This document shows, in pieces, positions 45,559-53,814 of a stretch of 64,000 bases of DNA; the stretch's first letter is position 1; every line of letters starts with the position of its first letter. Both the position numbers and the translations under genes were made by a program. Source of the stretch: Candidatus Rifleibacterium amylolyticum (lineage in GTDB: Bacteria > Muiribacteriota > Ozemobacteria > Ozemobacterales > Ozemobacteraceae); contig JAACJG010000010.1 in assembly GCA_009917695.1 (NCBI GenBank), positions 62,001-126,000 on the forward strand, in the 5' to 3' direction. A model generated the notes under the pieces. That model saw only the letters and a program-made list of their open reading frames with translations, searched no databases and was not told the DNA's origin.

Positions 45559-46233
45559 TTACATGTTATTGCTGAAGTCATGGCTGGTGCGGTCGAGCAG
45601 GCGATTGATGATGCCAAAGATACCTCTGATATCGGTAGGAAGATTGGCTCCAGCGCATCGGCGACGGGTTTCGCCGCTTTGATGTTCGATTAAAACAGTT
45701 TTGATTTCTTCGAGTGGCTGAAGAAGCTTCTTTGTCATCTGCTGAATAAAAACTATACCTGTAACGAAAGAAAAAATCGCCATGAACACAATTCCCCAGG
45801 CGCCGCCGCGCCCGAGTTGCTGGGCTCGTTTGTCGGCATTCATCATGGCGTTTCGATTAATCCTTGAGAGTTCAAGGATTGCATTGGTTGTCAAAGTCAC
45901 AGCATTGCTTTTGCCGGCGAATACATCTTCAAAATTCTGACTGATTATCTCTATCATGGCAGGTTCTTCTTCTTCGCTGACGTTGTTTCTGGCTCTGTCA
46001 AGAGCTCTTTTGAAGCTGTTTCGATGTTCGGAAATGTTTCCGATCTTGTTTGCTGACAGAGCTATTGCCGTGAGCATTTCTTCGCAAGCCTGTAGTGAGC
46101 GTTCGTTGTTGCTGATAATCTCAGCAATTGCCGGGGTCATGCGCATGAAAATTCCAATAGCGCCAAAAGCCATAAGGAGATTGATGCCGACGATCAACCA
46201 GGCTCCCAGACTTAAACCTCTTGCCAGTCTCAT
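45559..46233 (-). CDS. Membrane sensor-like protein (two TM, periplasmic helical domain, HAMP-like) lacking a kinase domain
   Basis: TM1 'LSLGAWLIVGINLLMAFGAIGIF', TM2 'GIVFMAIFSFVTGIVFIQQMTKKLLQPLEEIKTVL'. Confidence 0.65.
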   Translation of the reverse strand: MRLARGLSLGAWLIVGINLLMAFGAIGIFMRMTPAIAEIISNNERSLQACEEMLTAIALSANKIGNISEHRNSFKRALDRARNNVSEEEEPAMIEIISQNFEDVFAGKSNAVTLTTNAILELSRINRNAMMNADKRAQQLGRGGAWGIVFMAIFSFVTGIVFIQQMTKKLLQPLEEIKTVLIEHQSGETRRRCAGANLPTDIRGIFGIINRLLDRTSHDFSNNM

Positions 46234-46234
46234 A

Positions 46235-46894
46235 TCATTTTCCTTCCATCAGCCTCTTGATGGCTTCTTCTTTGGAAACCAGCACGAGATTGTCGTTTTC
46301 CTTGAGGGGTTCATCTGGCGTAGGCTGAAAAACGCTGCTGGGTGTGCCTCTTCTGACGGCGACAACCATTATGCCGTATTTCTTTGGCAACGCCAGTTCT
46401 ATAAGGGTTTTGCCGATCATTTTGTCTTTGACCGTAATCTCAGAAAGGTGCAGACCGTCGCCAAGCGGCATATCGGCAACCAGTTGCCGGTAAATCAGGC
46501 GGTTGGCGAAACGTTTTCCAAACTCCTGCTCGGGATTTACGATCTGATGAGCGCCGACCAGTTGCAGAATACGCTGGTGCATCGGATTGTTGGCGCGGGC
46601 GACGACGCATGGTGAACCCATCTGGCGCAGCAGTGCGGTGCAGATAATCGAAGCTTCTTTGGAATCGTCACCAATGGCGCAGACGGTCGCATCTCTTTTG
46701 CCGGGCTCAAGCCGGGCGAGTTCGGTTTCATCGGTTGCATCCATTACCAGTGATTCGGTAACAAATGATGCGGCTTCTTCAACCAGGCTTTTTTTGATAT
46801 CGGCAGCGATGACTTCGGCGCCTTTGCTGGTAAGAGTTGCTGCCAGCGACATACCGAACTGACCGAGACCGATTATGAGAATTTGTTGAGCCAT
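46235..46894 (-). CDS. TrkA/KtrA-family potassium transport regulator
   Basis: 'AQQILIIGLGQFGMSLAATLTSKGAEVIAADIKKSLVEEAASFVTESLVMDATDE'. Confidence 0.93.
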   Translation of the reverse strand: MAQQILIIGLGQFGMSLAATLTSKGAEVIAADIKKSLVEEAASFVTESLVMDATDETELARLEPGKRDATVCAIGDDSKEASIICTALLRQMGSPCVVARANNPMHQRILQLVGAHQIVNPEQEFGKRFANRLIYRQLVADMPLGDGLHLSEITVKDKMIGKTLIELALPKKYGIMVVAVRRGTPSSVFQPTPDEPLKENDNLVLVSKEEAIKRLMEGK

Positions 46895-46904
46895 GTTCTG
46901 TTCC

Positions 46905-48911
46905 TCAGGTTAAGTTTATACGGGCGTCAAGGCAATGCTGGGCATTTGCAGAGCGTTCGCGGCTGAGCAGGGTAAAAAGAGTTACCGGGCCAATTCTACC
47001 GGCAAACATCGCGAGCATGATGATAATTTTTCCTATGCCATCGAGTCTGTTGGTGGCACCCAGTGAAAGACCGACCGTTCCAAGAGCCGATGTTGCTTCG
47101 AATATCAGCTCACGCAAACCGGTTAACTGGGTTGCTTCAAGCATTAGAATGACCGAAAGCAGCACAAACATGCCGGCAACAACGGTTGTAACCGCCTTAT
47201 AAACGGTTTCTGGCACTACGCGTTTGTTCTTTATCGTTATTTCATCGTAGCCAAGGGCGCAAGCCCAGAAAGTCGCGATCAGCACGCCAAAAGTCGTGGT
47301 TTTAACACCACCGGCGGTACCGCCGGGGCTGCCGCCGATGAACATCAGGCAGATCATGATCAAAAAGGTTGGCCCGAGCACATTTGTGATATCGACAGAA
47401 TTGAAACCGGCGGTACGCAGAGTAACCGACTGGAACCAGGCATTGTGAAGCTTGTTTGTCACAGAAAGCCCGCTTAACACCCCATTCCATTCAAATACGA
47501 GAAAGAAAAGCGTGCCCAGAAAGAGCAGGGCCGCTGTGGTAAACAGAGCCATTTTGGCGGCAACAGAAATTGACTGCCCGCGCAGCCAGCTGGGAATGAG
47601 CAGAACGACGGCAGGAGCCAGGCCGCCCACCATTATCAGCATGGCTACGCAATGAAGAATATATGGATTGTCCTGAAAAGGGATAAGGCTGTCGGTTTGC
47701 AGGGCAAACCCGGCGTTACAGAATGCAGATATGGAGGTGAAAATTCCTCGCCAGACAGCGTCGCCGGCTGTCAGCCCGGTACGATAGAACAGTATTGCAA
47801 GAATCGCGGCACCAAGAGTTTCGCTGAAAGCAGTGAACTTGATGATTTGAATCAATGAACTGACCAGATTGTCGTGCTCTGAATTGAAGGTAGATTTGAG
47901 AACTTTGGCCTGTTTAAGGCTGAGACGCCTTCCGAAAGCGTGCATTGCAACGGTGGTAACGGTCATGATGCCAAGCCCGCCCAGCTGTATAAGCAGAAGA
48001 ATAAAGGCCTGGCCAAGAAAAGAAAAATCATTGGGCGTGTCGAGGACAATCAGTCCTGTTATGCAGACAGCACTTACCGCTGTAAAAGCAGCATCTATAA
48101 GTGCGATTGGCTTGTGAGCCGCTGCTCCTGGTAAAAAGAGCAGAAAGGTGCCAGACAGGCAAAGCAGCAGAAAGGTTACCATTGTGGCGCGTGCCGGATG
48201 ATTGACAAAAATATCCCACCAGTTGCCCTGGCTTTCATCTATATATGCAGACTTTGGTAAAAACAGCAGCAGTGACGCTCCGATCATAAGGCTGCCAAGC
48301 CAGACCAGACCGTGATTCATCATATAGAAAGTTGCCAGAAAGGTAAGAGAGTTGAGTAATATGCAAAAAAGTTTGTGAAAATTTGATTGCTGGTAGATAG
48401 ACCAGAGAATCGAGAGAATTTGAGCTGTTGCTGTAATAAATAACAATGCTGTAGAAGAAACCGGAGAAAGCTGTCTGACAATAAGAAAGCTTGCAATTGA
48501 AATCCCCATCAGTGCTATTGCAGCCCATCTGGTACGTTGCAGCCCAAGTTCAACTTCATCGCTGCTTCGGTTGAGGCGAAGCGCTGAAGTGAAGTCGCTG
48601 AGGCTGTAAAGAGCGAAAATGTAAACTACTGCAGCAGAGAGTGCGGTAGCAGGATGGCCGGTAATATCTGGCCATAGTGCAATGATACAGATAGTTGCAG
48701 AAATACCCGCGAGCAGTTTGCCGAAGTCAGGCTGGCGCAGTATATACCATGTCGCGCCAAGACACAGGATTGACGCTAAAGTGGCCGTTACAATCTGCCA
48801 CATTCCGGCTGAGGTCTGAGAAAAGATAAATGGTACAGCCGCCAGCATCAGCAGAAGTCCTTCAGCTCCTGACTGTTGAAAACTATTTTTCCTGGTGCTG
48901 TAAAATTTCAT
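46905..48911 (-). CDS. TrkH/KtrB-family potassium uptake protein with extended N-terminal hydrophobic region
   Basis: 'AVSAVCITGLIVLD', 'SAFCNAGFALQTDSL', 'LRTAGFNSVDI', 'MFIGGSPGGTAGGVKTTTFGVLIA', 'SALGTVGLSLGAT'. Confidence 0.92.
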   Translation of the reverse strand: MKFYSTRKNSFQQSGAEGLLLMLAAVPFIFSQTSAGMWQIVTATLASILCLGATWYILRQPDFGKLLAGISATICIIALWPDITGHPATALSAAVVYIFALYSLSDFTSALRLNRSSDEVELGLQRTRWAAIALMGISIASFLIVRQLSPVSSTALLFITATAQILSILWSIYQQSNFHKLFCILLNSLTFLATFYMMNHGLVWLGSLMIGASLLLFLPKSAYIDESQGNWWDIFVNHPARATMVTFLLLCLSGTFLLFLPGAAAHKPIALIDAAFTAVSAVCITGLIVLDTPNDFSFLGQAFILLLIQLGGLGIMTVTTVAMHAFGRRLSLKQAKVLKSTFNSEHDNLVSSLIQIIKFTAFSETLGAAILAILFYRTGLTAGDAVWRGIFTSISAFCNAGFALQTDSLIPFQDNPYILHCVAMLIMVGGLAPAVVLLIPSWLRGQSISVAAKMALFTTAALLFLGTLFFLVFEWNGVLSGLSVTNKLHNAWFQSVTLRTAGFNSVDITNVLGPTFLIMICLMFIGGSPGGTAGGVKTTTFGVLIATFWACALGYDEITIKNKRVVPETVYKAVTTVVAGMFVLLSVILMLEATQLTGLRELIFEATSALGTVGLSLGATNRLDGIGKIIIMLAMFAGRIGPVTLFTLLSRERSANAQHCLDARINLT

Positions 48912-49140
48912 GATCTTTTATGAATGGTAGATTTGTGTTCTACACAATACTACTAATCAGGTTCAATGTGAAGCAGCCCGCGAAGACTTTGTGAATAGGT
49001 TCGCAAGCGCGAAAGTCGAGGTTGATTTTGCGGCGGCTTTGCACTAAGCTTGTCTAACTGAACTTTTCCAGATAGGCAGCCTGTTGCACAGTGCAGGCGG
49101 CTTTGGGTTCGATAAATCATCAGGACTGCGGTTAACAGGC

Positions 49141-49953
49141 ATGAACAAAATTATTGAAAAATACAACCTCTCTGAACACGTCGCGAAATTCGTCATCGAA
49201 GCTCCGATGATCGCAAAATCCCGCAAGCCCGGCAATTTTGTCATTCTGCGCATCGGCGAAAAGGGCGAGCGTATTCCTTTGACCATCGTCGATTCAGACA
49301 TCGAAAAGGGAACCATTACCCTGATCGTGCAGAATGTCGGCGTCAGCTCAGGCAAGCTTTGCCAGCTCGCCGCCGGCGATTTCATCACCGACCTGGTCGG
49401 GCCGCTCGGCAAAGCTACGCACATTCACAAGGCCGGCACCATTCTCGCTCTGGGCGGCGGTGTTGGCATCGCGCCGCTGTTTCCCATCGTCAAAGCCTTT
49501 AAGCAGGCGGGCAACCGTGTGTTGACCGTGCTGGCTGCACGCAGCAAAGATCTCATAATTCTCGAAAAAGAAATGCGTGAGTGGTCTGACGAAGTGCTGG
49601 TAATGACCGATGATGGTTCGAGCGGCCGCAAGGGCCTGGTTACCGAAGGCGCCGAAGAATTCATCAAGCGCGAGAAGGTCGATGAGTGTGTGGCAATCGG
49701 CCCCGCTATCATGATGAAATTCTGCGCCCTGACAACAAAAAAATACGATATTCCGACACAGGTCAGCCTCAATACCATAATGGTCGATGGCACCGGCATG
49801 TGCGGCGCCTGCCGGGTTACCGTCAACGGCGAAACTAAATTTACCTGTATCGATGGCCCTGAATTTAACGCGCATCAGATCGATTTTGACGAGTTGTTGC
49901 AGCGTCTGCGCGCTTACAAGAACGAAGAAGACCAGGCAAAAAACAAAAAGTAA
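49141..49953 (+). CDS. NfnA/SudB-like ferredoxin-NADP+ reductase subunit
   Basis: 'MNKIIEKYNLSEHVAKFVIEAPMIAKSRKPGNFVILRIGEKGERIPLTIVD...LALGGGVGIAPLFPIVKAFK...DGTGMCGACRVTVNGETKFTCIDGPEFN'. Confidence 0.93.
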   Translation: MNKIIEKYNLSEHVAKFVIEAPMIAKSRKPGNFVILRIGEKGERIPLTIVDSDIEKGTITLIVQNVGVSSGKLCQLAAGDFITDLVGPLGKATHIHKAGTILALGGGVGIAPLFPIVKAFKQAGNRVLTVLAARSKDLIILEKEMREWSDEVLVMTDDGSSGRKGLVTEGAEEFIKREKVDECVAIGPAIMMKFCALTTKKYDIPTQVSLNTIMVDGTGMCGACRVTVNGETKFTCIDGPEFNAHQIDFDELLQRLRAYKNEEDQAKNKK

Positions 49954-49967
49954 CGGAAAGCCTCACC

Positions 49968-51458
49968 ATGACAGAAAACAACGAAACACTCAACAAGGGA
50001 AGAAATGCTCAGTGGCGCGTCGAATTGCGCAACAGCGTGCCCAACAAAGACCGCGTTGCTCTCGAACGCGTTAAAATGACTGAAGTCGAGCCGCATGAGC
50101 GCATCAAATCGCAGGTCTGCGAAGTAAACTGCGGTCTTACTGCTGAACAGGCCGTAACCGAGGCGCGGCGCTGCATGGATTGCGTGACTCCGACCTGTGT
50201 CGAGGGCTGCCCCGTTAATATCGACATTCCAAGGTTCGTTAAGCAGATTGAAGCTGGAAAATTTTTGGATGCAGCCGCCACCCTTAAGGAATACAGCGCT
50301 CTGCCGGCCGTGTGCGGCCGCGTCTGCCCGCAGGAAAAACAGTGCGAAATCAAGTGTTTTTACACGCAGAAAATGAAGAAAGATCCGGTTGCCATCGGCT
50401 ATCTCGAACGCTTTGCCGCTGATTATGAGCGGCAGTCCGGCAAGATTCAGATTCCGCAGGTCGAAGCGCGCAACGGCATCAAAGTGGCGGCCATCGGCTC
50501 AGGCCCGTCATCACTGTCTTTTGCCGGCGACATGATCAAGCTCGGTTATGATGTTACCGTTTTCGAGGCTCTGCACGAGATTGGCGGTGTTCTCAAATAC
50601 GGCATTCCCGAGTTTCGTCTGCCGAATTCGGTCGTCGATGTCGAGCTCGAAAACCTCAAGGAAATGGGCGTCAACTTCGAGAAGAACTTCGTCGTCGGCC
50701 GCACCGCTTCGTTTGATGATCTCAAAGAGCTCGGCTACAAGGCCTTTTTCGTCGGCAGCGGCGCCGGTCTGCCGAATTTCATGAATATTCCGGGCGAGAA
50801 TCTCAACGGCGTCATGTCGTCGAATGAGTATCTGACCCGCGTCAACCTGATGTATGCCAATCAGAGCGACTCCGATACCCCGGTAATGCTGGGCAAACGC
50901 GTGGCCGTCATCGGCGGCGGCAACACCGCCATGGATGCGGTACGCACTTCAAAGCGGCTTGGCGCTGAGCGCTCGATCATCATCTATCGTCGCTCGCTCG
51001 AAGAAATGCCGGCCCGCGTCGAAGAGATCAAGCATGCCATGGAAGAAGGCGTCGAATTCATGAATCTCGCCAATCCCGTCGAATATCTGCCCGATACCAC
51101 GGGAAGAGTCGCCAAAGCGAGATTGCAGCGCATGAAACTGGGTGAGCCAGACGCGTCCGGGCGTCGCAGGCCGGTTCCGATCGATGGCGATATCGTCGAG
51201 CTCGATGTCGATCTCGTTATCGTTGCGATCGGCGTTTCGCCGAATCCTCTGATTCCGGCATGTCTGCCCGGTCTCAAGATGACACGTTACGGCACTATCG
51301 AAGTTAACGAAGAAACCATGCAGTCGTCTGTTCCCGAAATATTTGCCGGTGGCGATATCGTCAGGGGCGGTGCGACAGTTATTCTTGCCATGGGTGATGG
51401 TCGGCGTGCCGCCGCTTCCATGCATCGTTATCTCCAGGAAAAATACGCGAAGAAGTGA
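49968..51458 (+). CDS. gltA: NADPH-dependent glutamate synthase small subunit-like / NfnB (GltA)
   Basis: 'RRCMDCVTPTCVEGCPVNIDIPRFVKQIEAG...CGRVCPQEKQCEIKC...VAAIGSGPSSLSFAGDMIKLGYDVTVFEALHEIGGVLKYGIPEFRLP'. Confidence 0.94.
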   Translation: MTENNETLNKGRNAQWRVELRNSVPNKDRVALERVKMTEVEPHERIKSQVCEVNCGLTAEQAVTEARRCMDCVTPTCVEGCPVNIDIPRFVKQIEAGKFLDAAATLKEYSALPAVCGRVCPQEKQCEIKCFYTQKMKKDPVAIGYLERFAADYERQSGKIQIPQVEARNGIKVAAIGSGPSSLSFAGDMIKLGYDVTVFEALHEIGGVLKYGIPEFRLPNSVVDVELENLKEMGVNFEKNFVVGRTASFDDLKELGYKAFFVGSGAGLPNFMNIPGENLNGVMSSNEYLTRVNLMYANQSDSDTPVMLGKRVAVIGGGNTAMDAVRTSKRLGAERSIIIYRRSLEEMPARVEEIKHAMEEGVEFMNLANPVEYLPDTTGRVAKARLQRMKLGEPDASGRRRPVPIDGDIVELDVDLVIVAIGVSPNPLIPACLPGLKMTRYGTIEVNEETMQSSVPEIFAGGDIVRGGATVILAMGDGRRAAASMHRYLQEKYAKK

Positions 51459-51472
51459 CAGGAAAGAAGCCA

Positions 51473-52471
51473 ATGACCAGCCTGAAGACCAGATTTTTCG
51501 GACTCGAACTCGCTAATCCGCTGATAGTAGCCAGCAGCAGCCTGACTGCCAGCCCTGATAAAATCAGAGAATTCTCTGATAACGGTGCTGGCGCTGTTGT
51601 GCTCAAGTCAGTATTTGAAGAAGAAATCATCAATGAGTACAACCAGGTCGCGCAGACCAAAACTTCGGCGCATTTCGAAGAATTTCTCGATTACTTCGAT
51701 TATAAGATTCGCGATCAGGTTCTGTCTAATTATGGCCGACTGATAGGCGAAGCCCGCAAAGCAAGTAAAGTGCCGATTGTGGCCAGTATCAACTGCGTTT
51801 CGGCCGGCGACTGGCTGCAGTTCGCCTCGCAGGTAGAAGATGCCGGCGCTGACGCAATAGAGCTCAATCTTTTTGTCATGCCCTGCGACCCGATGAATAC
51901 TGCCGAAAGCAACCGCAATTTTTATCTCAACGCCGTGCGTGAAGTTATTGGTCGGGTAAAAGTGCCGGTAACTGTGAAGATCAGCAGCTATTTTTCTGAT
52001 CTGGCCGCGGTCTGCAATGCTCTTGCCGGCGAGAAAATATCCGGTATAACACTGTTTAACCGCTTTGCCAACCCTGATATCGATATCGAAAAGGAAACGC
52101 TGGTCGAAGCTTCGCCACTGAGCGGGGAAGGTGAATATCTGCTGCCTCTGCGCTGGGTCGGCATTCTGAGCCCGCGACTTGGCTGCCCGATTGCAGCTTC
52201 TACCGGCATTCACAATGCCGGCCAGGTGTTAAAGATGCTGTTGGCCGGTGCGCATGCGGTTCAGATGGCTTCGGTGTTTTACCAGCAAGGTGCCTCATGT
52301 CTGCCGAAAATGCTGCGCGAGATTGAAGAGTGGATGGAAAAACACGATTACGAAAGCATCGGCGACTTCAGAGGCAGGCTGAGCCTGACTCAGTCCGGCA
52401 ACCCGGCAGTATATGCGCGCGCCCAGTATCTGAGCCGCTTCGGCGGCTATTCAGGCAGCGACCGCAAATAA
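51473..52471 (+). CDS. Dihydroorotate dehydrogenase-like flavoprotein
   Basis: 'LKTRFFGLELANPLIVASSSLTASPDKIREFSDNGAGAVVLKSVFEEEI...AGAHAVQMASVFYQQG'. Confidence 0.88.
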   Translation: MTSLKTRFFGLELANPLIVASSSLTASPDKIREFSDNGAGAVVLKSVFEEEIINEYNQVAQTKTSAHFEEFLDYFDYKIRDQVLSNYGRLIGEARKASKVPIVASINCVSAGDWLQFASQVEDAGADAIELNLFVMPCDPMNTAESNRNFYLNAVREVIGRVKVPVTVKISSYFSDLAAVCNALAGEKISGITLFNRFANPDIDIEKETLVEASPLSGEGEYLLPLRWVGILSPRLGCPIAASTGIHNAGQVLKMLLAGAHAVQMASVFYQQGASCLPKMLREIEEWMEKHDYESIGDFRGRLSLTQSGNPAVYARAQYLSRFGGYSGSDRK

Positions 52472-52490
52472 GCTTTCGCGCAAAACCGGT

Positions 52491-53096
52491 TCAGGCGGGG
52501 CGGTAGTAGCGCATCTCGCCGGTACAGACGCCGCATTCTTCTTCGTCGTTCTGGCGCAGAAATGATTCGCGGCAGGTTTTGCAGCGGGCAGCCGGCAACA
52601 TTACGCCTTTTCCAAATTTTTCAAGATAGACGTCTTCGAGTTTTATTATCTGTTCGCGCACTGTCATGAACTCTTTGATCACCTGCTCGCCAGATTTTAT
52701 GCGGGCCTCGCCGCCAGCTTTGACTTCGTCCGAGCGTTTGCGCAAAAAGAACTTGTACAGTTCGGGGGTTTCCTGGGCGGAAATCTTATCTATATCAATA
52801 CTGCCCCTTACTCCCCGGCCATCAGCTCGGTCATACAGGGTCAGCGCAAAGCGGCCAAGCTTATCATATGATTTGAGATAACGATTGCCGAGGGTGCAGC
52901 CGGTCATCAGCTGAATGACGTCACTCAGGCACAATATCGATTCGCAGATCGCGTTGACCTTGTCTTTTACTTCGCCCAGTTTTTCGATGCAGCCAGAGAC
53001 CATGGCGATACCGATCACCAGACCGGGGGCTCTTTTTCGGTGAAAAGCAGCGGCTTTTTCGAACCAATCCATTATTTCCTGGTCAGTCATTGTCAT
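52491..53096 (-). CDS. Hypothetical protein with C-terminal four-cysteine zinc-ribbon-like motif
   Basis: 201 aa; 'ARCKTCRESFLRQNDEEECGVCTGEMRYYRPA'. Confidence 0.55.
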   Translation of the reverse strand: MTMTDQEIMDWFEKAAAFHRKRAPGLVIGIAMVSGCIEKLGEVKDKVNAICESILCLSDVIQLMTGCTLGNRYLKSYDKLGRFALTLYDRADGRGVRGSIDIDKISAQETPELYKFFLRKRSDEVKAGGEARIKSGEQVIKEFMTVREQIIKLEDVYLEKFGKGVMLPAARCKTCRESFLRQNDEEECGVCTGEMRYYRPA

Positions 53097-53198
53097 TTCT
53101 CTCGCATTTTTATTTGTGATACCTGAAGGCTATCATATTGTCAGGAGAATTTGCACTACATAATGAGGCAAAACCAGCAATTCTCGGTCAGAATTAGT

Positions 53199-53400
53199 GT
53201 CATTCTGCGCGAAGCCCGCTTGTCGCCCTGCGTAGCTTCAGCGCAGCAGGGGGCAGGCGAAGTCGCAGAAACCACATTTTCGCTGCCTCTCTGGATCCTG
53301 CGACTGCGCTTCGCTCCGCGCAGGATGACAAACAAAAAAGTCAAACCCCAAAATCGTTATCACTGTTGATGATGGTTTTACTCCTCACCGAGAATTACTG
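53199..53400 (-). repeat. Repeat element copy B (GTCATTCTGCGCG...CGCGCAGGATGAC with shared flank)
   Basis: Inverted ends GTCATTCTGCGCGAAGC and GTCATCCTGCGCGGAGCGAAGCGCAGTCGCAGGATCC; flank to 53400 matches 34406..34476 in reverse complement. Confidence 0.8.
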
Positions 53401-53531
53401 AGGTAAAACTCAAGTTGCTGGCCTGTTGAGGAGTTATGAAAGTTTGAGTAGTATATAGTAGTGTCTGGAGGTCTGACTTCTTCATAAATCTATTTACTGC
53501 TTCGTAACATAAGAACATAGGTTTAAAAACA

Positions 53532-53648
53532 GTCATTGCGAGGAGCGTAGCGACGAAGCAATCTCTTTGGCCATGAGATTAGCCTCAGAGCTGGGCTTAT
53601 GCCTTCGGCATACCGCTTCGTCGGGGCTGACGCCCTCCTCGCAAAGAC
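53532..53648. repeat. Dispersed element GTCATTGCGAGGAGCGTAGCGACGAAGC...GCTTCGTCGGGGCTGACGCCCTCCTCGCAAAGAC
   Basis: Imperfect terminal inverted repeats; matches the widely seen GTCATTGCGAGGAGC..GAAGCAATCTC repeat class; related copy at 15405..15475. Confidence 0.8.
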
Positions 53649-53814
53649 GATAAAACCCAGATTCAATGTTGACAAAGGACTACTTGTATACATGTTATAA
53701 CCAAATCAGATAAATATGGTTTGCTAAGTAGTATTAAGTATGATATAAACTTTCTGAAACGACTGTTGTGTTTCATTTAAAACAAGATCGAGAAGTAGAT
53801 GTATGGGGGTAGAG

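Noticed and set aside
53650-53814. Possible riboswitch (e.g. cobalamin) upstream of the TonB receptor
   Set aside because: Looked for a B12-box-like sequence and did not find one; only short inverted repeats (AACCA...TGGTT, TGAAAC...GTTTCA) are present.
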